DNA of 64,000 nucleotides from Verrucomicrobiales bacterium (GTDB lineage: Bacteria; Verrucomicrobiota; Verrucomicrobiia; Verrucomicrobiales; DEV007): the NCBI GenBank assembly GCA_029212615.1, contig JARGPJ010000001.1, positions 519,547 to 583,546 on the forward strand. The letters run 5' to 3'. Of the stretch, positions 46,762 through 55,730 are shown piece by piece. The notes under the pieces are model-generated. The model made no database searches, was not told the DNA's origin, and saw nothing but the letters and a program-made list of their open reading frames with translations. Made by a program: the position numbers and the translations under genes. Every line of letters begins with the position of its first letter. The first letter of the stretch is position 1.

Positions 46762-47220
46762 GTGAAAACCTGCCGATCCGCCCTCTTTCTCGCGACTCTC
46801 TTCGCGGCTCCCCTTTTCCTTTCCAGCTGCACCGGAAACTGGCTCGTCGGAAAATGGGAATTGGATAAAGAGCAAACTATCAGCGCGATGGAGCAAGCCG
46901 CGGCCCCTGACTCAGAAGCTGGACCGGGAGGAAATCTACTCAAAGACATCGTCGGCGGTCTTCAAAAGGGTCTTTCACGGGTCCTTCTCACCCAGTTCGA
47001 AGGCGTCCAACTCGAGTTCACTGCCACCGAAGCACGCCGTGTTCGAAATGGTGTCGGGGAAGCTCAAGGATACGAGATCATCGAGAAACCCAGTCCAAAC
47101 ACCTATCTCGTGAAAACTGACGACGGCAGCATTGTCACCTGGACCAAAACCCCGGGCGGAGTTCGCCTCAAACTCGGAGGCGAAGCGGATACCTGGGTTT
47201 ACTTCAAACCGGTGGAGTGA
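46762..47220 (+). CDS. Small uncharacterised lipoprotein
   Basis: A 152-residue lipoprotein starting at GTG (46762); the signal ends in LSSC with the lipidated Cys at residue 22. The mature part starts GNWLVGKWELDKE and contains a beta-rich body with no motif I recognise beyond a lipocalin-like GxW opening, which is suggestive only. No ribosome-binding site is obvious. It is upstream of, and in the same direction as, a DUF3096 membrane peptide gene. Confidence 0.6.
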   Translation: MKTCRSALFLATLFAAPLFLSSCTGNWLVGKWELDKEQTISAMEQAAAPDSEAGPGGNLLKDIVGGLQKGLSRVLLTQFEGVQLEFTATEARRVRNGVGEAQGYEIIEKPSPNTYLVKTDDGSIVTWTKTPGGVRLKLGGEADTWVYFKPVE

Positions 47221-47303
47221 GTTTCGACTCGACATGGATCGGGTCTGAAGATCATTCTGAAATGCCGGCCCATCGGCCGGCCCAACCCAAACCCCTGAAA
47301 AGT

Positions 47304-47465
47304 ATGATTCCATTCGAACCAACCCTCGCCCTTGCCCTTCCCACCATCGTCAGCCCCCTGCTCGCTCTCATCGCCGGGATCCTCATCCTGATCCGCCCTG
47401 CGCTCCTCGCTAAGATTGTCGCGATTTACCTGATCGTCGTCGGTGTGTTGGGACTGCTGGGATAA
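47304..47465 (+). CDS. DUF3096-type small membrane protein
   Basis: The ATG at 47304 gives a 53-residue hydrophobic protein with two membrane helices, matching DUF3096: PLLALIAGILILIRPALLAK, then IVAIYLIVVGVLGLLG. Function unknown. A longer in-frame start at 47217 overlaps the lipoprotein stop but adds no recognisable sequence. Because it begins 83 bp after the lipoprotein gene it may be on the same transcript. Confidence 0.75.
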   Translation: MIPFEPTLALALPTIVSPLLALIAGILILIRPALLAKIVAIYLIVVGVLGLLG

Positions 47466-47559
47466 GCGACCTCTGCTTTTAAGTGGCGGCCCCTCAACTC
47501 GCTCCCGATCGGAGCCGCAGCGAAGTGGCCGACCATTCAGGCTTTCAACGAGCCCACAA

Positions 47560-47594
47560 AAAAAGCCGTCCTGCTTTCGCGGGACGGCTTTTTG
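47560..47594. terminator. Bidirectional intrinsic terminator downstream of ilvC
   Basis: A 7-bp GC-rich stem (47565-47571 with 47582-47588), flanked by an A-run on the left and a T-run on the right, so it can terminate both the plus-strand DUF3096 transcript and the minus-strand ilvC transcript. Confidence 0.85.
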
Positions 47595-47614
47595 AAATCG
47601 TTTTTAAGCGACGC

Positions 47615-48643
47615 TTAGCTGTAGGAAGCCTGCGAACCTTTGATGTCGCGCTTCTTGAGCCATGGCATGAGATTGCGAAGGCGCTTGCCGACTTTCTCAA
47701 TCTGGTGCTGCTCACCCTCTTTGCGGAGGACTTTGAAATTCGGGCACTTCTCTTCGGACTCTTTGATCCACTCTTTCGCAAACTTGCCGCTCTGAATATT
47801 TTTGAGGGCACGCTGCATTTTCTTCTTCACAGAAGCATCAATGATGGTCGGTCCGGTTTTCACATCACCCCACTCAGCAGTGTCGGAGATGGAGAAACGC
47901 ATTCCGGAAATACCGGACTCATTGATGAGGTCGACCGTGAGCTTGAGCTCGTGAAGACACTCGAAGTAGGCCATCTCGGGCTGGTAACCCGCTTCAACGA
48001 GCGTTTCGAACCCGGCAGTGATGAGCTGGCTGACGCCACCGCAAAGCACGGTCTGCTCACCGAAAAGATCGGTTTCGGTTTCCTCTTTGAAAGTCGTCTG
48101 GAAAGTACCGGCGCGTGTTCCGCCGATTCCTTTGGACCAGGCAAGAGCGATTTTCTTCGCATCTTTGCCGGGGTTCTGCTCGATCGCGATGAGGGAAGGA
48201 ACTCCTTTGCCCTCGACGAACTGACGGCGAACGATGTGACCCGGTCCCTTGGGAGCAACCATGATGACGTTCACGAAATCAGGAAGTTCGATCGTCTTGA
48301 AGTGAACCGCGAAACCGTGGCTGAAAAGAAGCGTCTTTCCTTTTTCAAGGTGTGGGAGGATGTCCTTGTTGAAGATCCCTGCGATTTTAGTATCCGGTGT
48401 CGCGATGAAGATCACGTCAGCAGCCTTCACTGCATCCGCCGTGTCCATGACGTCGAAACCGTATTCTTCAGCGACTGCGCGAGACTTGCTCTTTGCGTAA
48501 AGTCCGATGATGACCTTAACTCCGCTATCCTTGAGGTTCAGCGCGTGAGCGTGACCTTGTGAACCGAAGCCGATCACGGCACAGGTTTTTCCTTTTAGCA
48601 CACCGAGGTCTGCGTCTTTATCCGTGTAGATTTTTGCTGCCAT
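47615..48643 (-). CDS. ilvC: Ketol-acid reductoisomerase (class I)
   Basis: A 342-residue enzyme of branched-chain amino acid synthesis, isomerising and reducing acetolactate or acetohydroxybutyrate with NADPH and Mg. The N-terminal Rossmann site is CAVIGFGSQGHAHALNLKDS (residues about 21-40) followed by the VIIGLYAKSKS cofactor loop. Catalytic region landmarks are MVAPKGPGHIVRRQFVEG, AWSKGIGGTRAG, and DLFGEQTVLCGG with LINESGISGMRFSISDTAEW later. Length is typical of the short class I form. Follows the cysteine desulfurase gene by 65 bp on the same strand; terminator at 47560-47594. Confidence 0.96.
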   Translation of the reverse strand: MAAKIYTDKDADLGVLKGKTCAVIGFGSQGHAHALNLKDSGVKVIIGLYAKSKSRAVAEEYGFDVMDTADAVKAADVIFIATPDTKIAGIFNKDILPHLEKGKTLLFSHGFAVHFKTIELPDFVNVIMVAPKGPGHIVRRQFVEGKGVPSLIAIEQNPGKDAKKIALAWSKGIGGTRAGTFQTTFKEETETDLFGEQTVLCGGVSQLITAGFETLVEAGYQPEMAYFECLHELKLTVDLINESGISGMRFSISDTAEWGDVKTGPTIIDASVKKKMQRALKNIQSGKFAKEWIKESEEKCPNFKVLRKEGEQHQIEKVGKRLRNLMPWLKKRDIKGSQASYS

Positions 48644-48708
48644 GTCTTCTCTATTTTGAGGCGCGTAGATTCCGCGAAAACTCGCGAATGGTCAACCTGT
48701 ATTCTCGG

Positions 48709-49887
48709 CTACGACTTGCGACTCGAACTGATGACAGGGCCGCCACCACTGGGCATCACGATTTGAAGTTTGGATACAGCGGTCCGAATCGCATCTACCG
48801 CGATCGCGATTTCACCCAATTCGTTGAATCGGGAAAACGAAAACCGAACGCTGCTGCGCGCTCTCGAAGAGGAGAATCCCATCGCTTTAATAATGCGGCT
48901 CGGTTGCACTGCTCCGGTGCTGCAGGCAGAACCGGGAGAACAGCAAAGACCCGCTTCGTCGAGAAGGATGAGCAATCCTTCACCGTCCACTCCGGGAAAA
49001 TAAAGATTACTGGTGTTGGGGAGCCGGTCAGATTCGCGACCATGCACTTCCGCCCCGGGAACGGCGGCAAGAACCTGTTTTTCAAACTCATCTCTGAAAT
49101 CGACGAGCGCGGTGGTGGCGTCCATCGACTGAAGTGCCAATTCCGCCGCGACACCCATCCCGACAATTCCCGGTACGTTTTCAGTTCCGGAGCGGCGTTC
49201 GTTCTCCTGCCCGCCTCCGAGAATTTCCGGCTGAAAACGGGCGTGACGATTCAGATACAAAGCGCCCACGCCCTTCGGCCCGTGAAACTTATGAGCGGAA
49301 ATCGAGAGGGCATGAACCGGAAGCTCCCCCACCTGTACCGGAATTTTCCCCACGGCCTGAACTGCATCGGTATGAAAATAGACATCCTTTTCCGCGGCGT
49401 GCGCAACGGCTTCGGCGAGAGGACTCAACACGCCGCTTTCATTATTCGCCCAGATCAAGCTGGCAACGGCAACGCTGTCATCAGAGAGATTTTCCTGCCA
49501 GGCATCGAGATCAAGCTTCCCGTTTGAGTCAACCGGGTTGAATCGAACATCATACCCTGTTTGCTGATGAAACATTGCCACTTCGTGAACCGCACTGTGT
49601 TCAACCGTCGAGGTGAGAATGGCTTTCCGCTCCGGCCGCAGGGCGATCGCGGATCGCAAAGCGGTATTGCCCGACTCTGTCCCCCCGCTCGTAAAAACGA
49701 TCTCACCCGGCTGCGCCCCGATGAGCGCAGCGACCTGTTCACGGGCGATTTCGATCGCCTTTCGCGAAGCCTTTCCGAACCGGTACCCTCCGGAAGGGTT
49801 TCCATAATTTTCGCCCAACCACGGCAGCATTGCCTCCCGCACCGCGGGATCAACTTGTGTCGTGGCATTATTATCGAAGTAGATCAC
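48709..49887 (-). CDS. Cysteine desulfurase (NifS/IscS type)
   Basis: The GTG at 49887 begins MIYFDNNATTQVDPAVREAM, the typical N-terminus of NifS-type enzymes, and gives 392 residues; a longer ATG reading to 50085 overlaps folC and adds unrelated sequence. The enzyme moves sulfur from cysteine onto its own cysteine for Fe-S cluster and thio-cofactor making. The PLP lysine is in SISAHKFHGPKGVGALY and the sulfur-carrying cysteine in CCSPGSACSTGAVQPS. No iscU/nifU follows. It lies 73 bp after folC and 65 bp before ilvC, all in one direction. Confidence 0.9.
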   Translation of the reverse strand: MIYFDNNATTQVDPAVREAMLPWLGENYGNPSGGYRFGKASRKAIEIAREQVAALIGAQPGEIVFTSGGTESGNTALRSAIALRPERKAILTSTVEHSAVHEVAMFHQQTGYDVRFNPVDSNGKLDLDAWQENLSDDSVAVASLIWANNESGVLSPLAEAVAHAAEKDVYFHTDAVQAVGKIPVQVGELPVHALSISAHKFHGPKGVGALYLNRHARFQPEILGGGQENERRSGTENVPGIVGMGVAAELALQSMDATTALVDFRDEFEKQVLAAVPGAEVHGRESDRLPNTSNLYFPGVDGEGLLILLDEAGLCCSPGSACSTGAVQPSRIIKAMGFSSSRARSSVRFSFSRFNELGEIAIAVDAIRTAVSKLQIVMPSGGGPVISSSRKS

Positions 49888-49960
49888 GTGAGAAGAAGTA
49901 GAGGAGCAAAGAGGTTGAGAAAGAGAGCATGCACTGAAATGACCTCCGGGTCGATTCCGG

Positions 49961-51187
49961 TTACTGTAAACTGACTTCGAAAGAAACGCCGTCAAGAATG
50001 CCGAGAGCTTCACCGGCGAGAAAGAGCGATCCGGCCACGAGCGTTTTACCCTCACTGCTTTGCGCTGCTTCGAGAGCTTCTGCAAGCGAGGCGGACTTCA
50101 TCACCGGAAGAGAACCTCCACCTGCTTCGCGGAGTGCTTCATCCATTTTCTCAGACGCCAACTTCCGCTCAGATTTGATGGGGACAAAGGTCACTGCTTC
50201 GGTAATGGGGAGGAGCTGCCGGAATATATCGGTGACTGCTTTTGATTCCGCCGCGCCAAAGATGAGGGTCACCTTTTCATCCGGAAATTTCTCCTGCCAG
50301 CTCAGGCACAGCGCTTTCGCTGCCGCTTCGTTGTGTGCGCCGTCGACAAAAATGTTCTCTCTCACCTCTTGAAAACGTCCCGGCCAGGACGTTGCCGCGA
50401 GCGACTTCTGTATCCCTTCCTGCGTGAGTTTCTCCCCGACGATCCGACAGGTCGCTTCGACGGCGAGAGCTGCATTCTCCCGTTGATGAGGTCCTGCGAG
50501 ACCCAACTCCCACTCCGTCGGAAGCGGATGAGCTTCAATGTAGGGAATTCCGAGAGTGAGCGCTTTTCTACCGATCACATCGCGTGCTTCAGGATGAAAG
50601 TCGGCGACCACGACCGGAACATGGCGCTTCAGTATTCCAGCCTTCTCTCCGGCGATTTCACGAATCGTATCACCGAGCCACTGCTGATGATCGAGCGCGA
50701 TCGGAGTGATGACGCTGACATCCGACTGAACGGCATTGGTCGAATCGAGACGACCACCCATCCCTGTTTCGAGAAGGACCGCTTCGCACCCCTCGTCGAC
50801 AAAATGGCGCATTGCGAGCACGAGGCTGAGTTCGAAAAACGTCGGGTGCGTTTCCCAGTCGGCGACTTTCTCACGCAATTCGGAAAGGATTCGAGCGACC
50901 GTGGCTTCATCGATCATTTCCCCGTTCACCCGGACCCGCTCGCGATATGTGATGAGATGAGGTGAAGTGAAAAGCCCTGTTTTGATTCCGGCATCACGCA
51001 GAATCTGTTCTGAAAAAGCGCAGACTGATCCTTTTCCGTTCGTTCCCGCGACGTGAATGACCTTCATCCCCTCCGGCAGCTCAGCGAGCCCTGATTCGGC
51101 GAGAAGCCGCTGTGTGTTTTCGAGACCCAGCTTGATGCCGAAGGTCTGCGTGCCGTAAAGCCAGTCGATGGATTCGTTGAAGTTCAA
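49961..51187 (-). CDS. folC: Folylpolyglutamate / dihydrofolate synthase
   Basis: A bifunctional ligase adding glutamate to dihydropteroate and folates. The family start 'NFNESIDWLYGTQTFGIKLG' fits a TTG initiation at 51187; longer readings run into the hairpin at 51211-51248 and were rejected. The P-loop is HVAGTNGKGSVCAFSE, and the second nucleotide region is ETGMGGRLDSTNAVQSDVSV, with LDHQQWLGDTIREIAGEKAG later; the C-terminal Mur-ligase-like domain has VDGAHNEAA. The product is 408 residues. No accD neighbour is present; it heads the folC-desulfurase-ilvC run. Confidence 0.9.
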   Translation of the reverse strand: MNFNESIDWLYGTQTFGIKLGLENTQRLLAESGLAELPEGMKVIHVAGTNGKGSVCAFSEQILRDAGIKTGLFTSPHLITYRERVRVNGEMIDEATVARILSELREKVADWETHPTFFELSLVLAMRHFVDEGCEAVLLETGMGGRLDSTNAVQSDVSVITPIALDHQQWLGDTIREIAGEKAGILKRHVPVVVADFHPEARDVIGRKALTLGIPYIEAHPLPTEWELGLAGPHQRENAALAVEATCRIVGEKLTQEGIQKSLAATSWPGRFQEVRENIFVDGAHNEAAAKALCLSWQEKFPDEKVTLIFGAAESKAVTDIFRQLLPITEAVTFVPIKSERKLASEKMDEALREAGGGSLPVMKSASLAEALEAAQSSEGKTLVAGSLFLAGEALGILDGVSFEVSLQ

Positions 51188-51210
51188 AGTGCCGCTATTA
51201 ACGGACACGA

Positions 51211-51248
51211 AAAAAGCCCTGTCTACGGTCAATACCGCAGACAGGGCT
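51211..51248 (-). terminator. Intrinsic terminator of the beta-barrel gene
   Basis: A 10-bp perfect stem (51215-51224 with 51239-51248), extended by a smaller inner pairing, followed on the minus strand by a run of T. It stands 41 bases after the stop of the outer-membrane protein gene and just before folC. Confidence 0.9.
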
Positions 51249-51289
51249 GGAAGCTAAATGAGTAAAGGGTTGAGAGGAGGGGCACCCTC

Positions 51290-52066
51290 TTAGAAAGAGA
51301 CACGACCACCGACCATCACCGCATGACTGTATGGATTTTCATCCGTGGTCTGGGTGAAGTCACCAAAGTCAGTGACAAAGTGCTGCTCGGAAAGGACGCG
51401 GAAAGCATACTGAGTGAAGATTGAAAAGCTCTCCGTGACGGGGAAGTCAACACCGGCGATGAGCTGCCAGGCAAAGCCGGCGTTCTCATTGTCATAAAGA
51501 ATCGTGTCGAGATCACCTTCGAAAGTGGTCGTCGCATAACCGACACCACCACCGAAATAGGCTTTCGCACCGGTCTCACCGAGGGGGACTTCTTTCAGCA
51601 TGTTGAACATGATCGCAAGCGTGCGCAGTTCAAAGTCAGCTGGAAGCTCAAATCCGGCATACTCAAGATAACCACTGTCGTTCTGAGTAGAAAAACCTTC
51701 AATCTCGAAACGGCTGCCACCGAGCAGGCCGGAATAGACACCCACACCACCACCGAGTGTGAATCCATTATCAAAATCCATGTTGATCGGGATCTGAGTT
51801 GGATCAAATCCGTAGTGCCCATCATGTCCGGGGGGGCAGTTATCCTGCCAGTTTTGATCCAGGTCAAAGGCACCGGTGGTGTCGAGGTATGAACCGGAAT
51901 CAAATCCACCGTATCCGAAGAAGTAGGCTTTGTGCTTCTTCGGCTGCTGGTAAACGGGCGACTTGGAACTCAAACGAAAACCGGGGCCGGCAATCGCTGA
52001 AGTTGTGAACGCGGCCAAAATGGCAGCGACGGCTGTTGTAAGGAGTCTATTATTTAGCTTTTCCAT
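51290..52066 (-). CDS. Outer membrane beta-barrel protein
   Basis: A 258-residue exported protein: signal peptide about 1-26 (cut at SAIAG), then alternating hydrophobic strands and a C-terminal phenylalanine preceded by VMVGGRV, the outer-membrane assembly signature. It resembles small OmpA/OmpW-like porin-type barrels with about eight strands (for example AKAYFGGGVGYATTTFEG and FAWQLIAGVDFPV), without an OmpA C-terminal domain. An AT-rich leader of over 100 bp (52067-52180) precedes it and a strong terminator follows, so it is probably a highly expressed single gene. Confidence 0.8.
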   Translation of the reverse strand: MEKLNNRLLTTAVAAILAAFTTSAIAGPGFRLSSKSPVYQQPKKHKAYFFGYGGFDSGSYLDTTGAFDLDQNWQDNCPPGHDGHYGFDPTQIPINMDFDNGFTLGGGVGVYSGLLGGSRFEIEGFSTQNDSGYLEYAGFELPADFELRTLAIMFNMLKEVPLGETGAKAYFGGGVGYATTTFEGDLDTILYDNENAGFAWQLIAGVDFPVTESFSIFTQYAFRVLSEQHFVTDFGDFTQTTDENPYSHAVMVGGRVSF

Positions 52067-52304
52067 AATGTAATTCTAAATCAAATTTACATCAAAACAA
52101 CAAATAAACTAAAATTTTTATAATTATCAGACTTTTTCACCCCGATAATTCATAAAATTTTATCCCTCGAACAGAACCCCTCAGGAGCTGGAACCCGCCA
52201 ACTGAGCAGGATACAGGACTTTTCAGACAAGCAGCACCCCCATCGGCCCGCCTTCGAAAGAAAAAGAGGAGCCCTTATTCAATCCCCCCTGAATATTCAG
52301 CTTT

Positions 52305-52751
52305 TCAGGCCAGCGAATCGCTGCGCCCATGCCCGTATGCCGAAAAAACGCGATCAATCTCATCGCGGACCCGGCGGAAAATCACTAACTGCTCCTCTTC
52401 ACTTCCTTCCGCATGCGCAGGATCATCAAAGGGCCAGTGGTAGCGCCGTATCTGACCTGGAAAGTCCGGGCAGACTTGATCTGCATTGCCACACACGGTG
52501 ATCACCGTCTCCACCTCCTGATCAAGAAACTCATCGAGCGACTTGGAGCGCCCCTTCGTGAGATCGTATCCGAGTTCCTCCACCACCTTGACCGCGAGAG
52601 GGTGCACATAGCCACTCGGCTTGGAACCGGCGCTATCCACGCGGATGGCCTTGCCCGCAGCCTTTCGAAGAATAACCTCAGCCATCTGAGAACGGCATGA
52701 ATTACCGGTACAAAGGATTAAAACCAACGGGCGGGAATCAGAATTACTCAT
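52305..52751 (-). CDS. arsC: Arsenate reductase, thioredoxin-coupled type
   Basis: A 148-residue protein with the low-molecular-weight phosphatase fold. The catalytic loop CTGNSCR (Cys14 to Arg20) is at the N-terminus, and the two resolving cysteines of thioredoxin-linked ArsC (Cys87 and Cys94 in VITVCGNADQVCP) are present, which separates it from ordinary tyrosine phosphatases. It reduces arsenate to arsenite for export. No ArsR or arsenite pump is nearby, so it stands apart from the usual ars operon. Confidence 0.88.
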   Translation of the reverse strand: MSNSDSRPLVLILCTGNSCRSQMAEVILRKAAGKAIRVDSAGSKPSGYVHPLAVKVVEELGYDLTKGRSKSLDEFLDQEVETVITVCGNADQVCPDFPGQIRRYHWPFDDPAHAEGSEEEQLVIFRRVRDEIDRVFSAYGHGRSDSLA

Positions 52752-52817
52752 GAGTCAGACTAAAATGGGCGCTGCCATTTTTCTTAAATCATGGTTTGTT
52801 ACGACTGAGCTTTACCC

Positions 52818-53954
52818 ATGGCCGCACCCTCTACTCCCCCTCCTGCTCCGAAATCCGTTTTTGACCTCACCCTCGATGACTGGATCGGCTGGGCTGACTA
52901 TCATGGTCACCCCAAATTCCGGGCCAAACAGATTGTACAGTGGCTCTACGAAAAGCGGGTCAGCTCTTTCGATGAGATGACGAACTTGAGTCAGGATCTT
53001 CGCGCCAGGCTCGCGGATGCCTTCGAGTTCACCCTGCTCCCGCACGTTCGCGTCACCGGATCGACCGACACGACTCAAAAATTTCTTTTCCGCCTCCACG
53101 ACGGGCGCCTCATCGAAACCGTCCGCATTCCGGCAAACGCCAATTTCCATGGTGACCGGAGCAACCGCATCACCCTCTGTGTTTCCTCACAGGTTGGATG
53201 TGCCTACGACTGCAAGTTCTGCGCGAGTGGTCTCGCCGGTTTTACCCGGAACCTCACTGTTGCCGAAATCGTCGGTCAGGTCCTCTCTGTCGAAAAGGAA
53301 TCCGGTGAACCAATCCGGAACATCGTCTTCATGGGAATGGGAGAGCCTCTTGCTAATCTCACCAACCTGACTAAAGCCCTCGAAATCCTCAACTCGGACT
53401 GGGGCATCAATATCGGAGCCCGCCACATGACCGTATCCACAAGCGGTCTCGCCCCCCAGATCGAAAAGCTCGCTAAAATCCCCATGCAGGTCCGGCTTGC
53501 GATTTCTCTGCACGGAGCGACCGACGAAGTGCGAAATCAGATCATGCCGGTTAACCAGAGATACAATCTGAACCGGCTCTTCGAAGCGATCCAGACCTGG
53601 CAGGATCACAAGAAGCAAATGATCACCTTCGAATATATTCTCATCGAAGGGATCAATGACAGCCTCGAGCAGGCAGAGGTTCTGGCGAAACGGGCGAAGT
53701 CACTCCACGCCAAAGTGAACCTGATCCCTTATAACACCGTGGAAGGCCTCCCCTGGAAGCGCCCGGACGAAGCGCAGCAGGAAGCGTTCGTGAATTTCCT
53801 CACCAATGCCGGCATTTCCGCGACCCTGCGTAGAGAAAAAGGTCACGACATCGAAGCGGCCTGCGGGCAGCTGAGACTGCAGGAGGAAACCGCCGAAGGA
53901 ATCATCGAACGTTCAACACCTGAAGTGAAACGTTCCATTTCGAACTCTCGCTAG
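52818..53954 (+). CDS. rlmN: 23S rRNA/tRNA (adenine-C2)-methyltransferase RlmN
   Basis: A 378-residue radical SAM enzyme that methylates A2503 of 23S rRNA and A37 of some tRNAs. The CxxxCxxC cluster ligands are Cys128, Cys132 and Cys135 in GCAYDCKFCASGL. Other landmarks are PKFRAKQIVQWLYEK, FMGMGEPLANL, RHMTVSTSGLAP and the C-terminal ATLRREKGHDIEAACGQLR with the methyl-carrying cysteine. Normal length, with an unusual Ala/Pro-rich first 12 residues. Single gene. Confidence 0.95.
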   Translation: MAAPSTPPPAPKSVFDLTLDDWIGWADYHGHPKFRAKQIVQWLYEKRVSSFDEMTNLSQDLRARLADAFEFTLLPHVRVTGSTDTTQKFLFRLHDGRLIETVRIPANANFHGDRSNRITLCVSSQVGCAYDCKFCASGLAGFTRNLTVAEIVGQVLSVEKESGEPIRNIVFMGMGEPLANLTNLTKALEILNSDWGINIGARHMTVSTSGLAPQIEKLAKIPMQVRLAISLHGATDEVRNQIMPVNQRYNLNRLFEAIQTWQDHKKQMITFEYILIEGINDSLEQAEVLAKRAKSLHAKVNLIPYNTVEGLPWKRPDEAQQEAFVNFLTNAGISATLRREKGHDIEAACGQLRLQEETAEGIIERSTPEVKRSISNSR

Positions 53955-54001
53955 CGCGGTAAAAACGAATGCGCCATTAGGAGGCGCTGGCGAACGCCAC
54001 C

Positions 54002-55372
54002 TCAGTCTTTAAACTGTCCCACGAGATCATTCATCGTCGCTTTCGCATCGCCGTAGATCATGCGGGTGTTTTCACGGAAAAAGAGCGTATTCACAAGACC
54101 TGAGAAACCGGCCCCCTGGCCCCGCTTCAGCGCAAAAACGGTTTTCGCCTGGTGAACGTTGATGATCGGCATGCCGTAGATCGGACTGCTTTCATCTTCG
54201 CCCGCAGCCGGGTTCACGACATCGTTTGCCCCGATCACGATGGCAACATCGACAGATTCCATGATCGCATTGACGTCATCCATCTCACAAAGCTGCTCGT
54301 AGGGGACGTCCGCCTCCGCGAGGAGCACGTTCATGTGACCGGGCATCCGTCCCGCAACCGGGTGAATCGCATAGCGAACCTCTGCGCCGTTGTTCTCAAG
54401 GATTTCACCCAGTTCTTTCACGGCGTGCTGAGCCTGCGCCACCGCCATGCCATAACCGGGAACGAAAATGACAGACTCTGCCGCCTCAAGAATGTAGTAA
54501 GCGTCATCCGTCGCGATCGCCTTCATCTCCCCTTCCACTTCCTGAGCCGCGCCTCCGGTAGCACCGAAGTTACCGAAGAGAACATTCCCGAGAGTGCGGT
54601 TCATCGCCTTACACATGATCACCGTGAGGATGATCCCGGACGCGCCGACCAAACAACCGGCAACGATGAGAACGTTGTTCAGAATCACGAATCCAGCCGC
54701 GGAAGCAGCGATACCCGAGAAGCTGTTGAGGAAAGAAATAACCACCGGCATGTCACCGCCGCCGATGGGAATAACACCAAGCACGCCGAGGGCAAGCGAC
54801 AACGCAATGACCACATAAAGTGCCCAGGCCGCATTCGTCGCCACGAAAACACCGCCAACGACGAGGAGGGCAATGAAGAGAAGCAGGTTGATGGCTTTCT
54901 GCCCGGGAAAGTTTGTCGCCGAGCCTCCCATTTTTCCGGAAAGCTTAAGGTAGGCGATCATCGAACCGGTGAAGGTGATTCCACCGACAAGGATGGCAAA
55001 AACGACCGCACAACCGGTAAAGACAGGGTAGGCGGACTCATCGAAATTCCCGGCTTTTGCAAATTCAGCCCAACCGACGAGAAGCGAAGCCAACCCGCCG
55101 AAGCCATTGAAGAGAGCGACCAACTCGGGCATCCCTGTCATTTGCACGCGCTTCGCAGCAACGACACCAATCGCTGATCCGATCAGAAGCCCGGCAAGAA
55201 TCCAGGTGTAGCTGAGCCCGCTCTCAAGAAGCGTCACGACAACCGCAATAAGCATCCCGACAGCTGAAAGGGCGTTGCCTTTACGGGCAGTGTCGGCAGA
55301 ACCGAGCATTTTAATGCCGAAAATAAACAGCACCGATGCGACGATGTAGGAAATGTTAATCAGATATTCCAT
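54002..55372 (-). CDS. pntB: NAD(P) transhydrogenase subunit beta
   Basis: A 456-residue membrane subunit of the proton-translocating transhydrogenase, which reduces NADP with NADH using the proton gradient. Eight or nine membrane helices make up the first 270 residues. The C-terminal domain III binds NADP and carries VPGYGMAVAQAQHAVKELGE, IHPVAGRMPGHMNVLLAEA and VIGANDVVNPAA. It is the last gene of the three-gene pnt operon, 30 bp after the middle subunit. Confidence 0.95.
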   Translation of the reverse strand: MEYLINISYIVASVLFIFGIKMLGSADTARKGNALSAVGMLIAVVVTLLESGLSYTWILAGLLIGSAIGVVAAKRVQMTGMPELVALFNGFGGLASLLVGWAEFAKAGNFDESAYPVFTGCAVVFAILVGGITFTGSMIAYLKLSGKMGGSATNFPGQKAINLLLFIALLVVGGVFVATNAAWALYVVIALSLALGVLGVIPIGGGDMPVVISFLNSFSGIAASAAGFVILNNVLIVAGCLVGASGIILTVIMCKAMNRTLGNVLFGNFGATGGAAQEVEGEMKAIATDDAYYILEAAESVIFVPGYGMAVAQAQHAVKELGEILENNGAEVRYAIHPVAGRMPGHMNVLLAEADVPYEQLCEMDDVNAIMESVDVAIVIGANDVVNPAAGEDESSPIYGMPIINVHQAKTVFALKRGQGAGFSGLVNTLFFRENTRMIYGDAKATMNDLVGQFKD

Positions 55373-55402
55373 GAAATAGATGAGTCGAATGTCGGTGCTG
55401 GA

Positions 55403-55684
55403 TTACTTCCCTTTTTTCTTAAACATACCGAGCATGCGATCGGTCACGAGATAACCGCCGACCACATTAATCGTCGCGAGAACAAGCGCGGCCAAACCGA
55501 GCCATTTTCCAAGATCCCCTTCGATCGCGCCGGCAGCGAGAATCGCACCCACCATCGTGATCCCGGAAATGGCATTGGATCCCGACATCAGTGGCGTATG
55601 CAACTGGCTGGGAACTTTTTGAATCAATTCAAAGCCGAGAAACGCGGCCATAACGAAAACGAAAATGAGAAGGATGAGTTCCAT
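55403..55684 (-). CDS. pntAB: NAD(P) transhydrogenase subunit alpha part 2
   Basis: A 93-residue membrane protein (ATG at 55684) with three or four helices, equal to the membrane part of E. coli PntA: FVMAAFLGFELIQKVPSQLH, then LMSGSNAISGITMVGA and NVVGGYLVTDRML. A longer in-frame reading to 55822 overlaps the upstream gene and was rejected. Starts 46 bp after the soluble alpha subunit. No Shine-Dalgarno sequence is evident, so its translation may depend on coupling. Confidence 0.9.
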   Translation of the reverse strand: MELILLIFVFVMAAFLGFELIQKVPSQLHTPLMSGSNAISGITMVGAILAAGAIEGDLGKWLGLAALVLATINVVGGYLVTDRMLGMFKKKGK

Positions 55685-55730
55685 TTGAAGGATGAGTAAA
55701 GAATGAAAGGAGCAGAGGAGCTCTGTAGTT

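Noticed and set aside
47483..48562. 359-codon open frame on the plus strand
   Set aside because: Antisense to ilvC and running over the terminator; ilvC is unambiguous.
48644..48708. Leader-peptide attenuator or riboswitch ahead of ilvC
   Set aside because: The gap is only 65 bases, with no branched-chain-codon leader peptide or recognisable aptamer.
48559..49527. 322-codon open frame on the plus strand
   Set aside because: Antisense to the cysteine desulfurase, no motifs.
54152..55177. 341-codon open frame on the plus strand
   Set aside because: It is antisense to pntB; composition is His/Asp/Arg-rich as expected for the mirror of a membrane gene.
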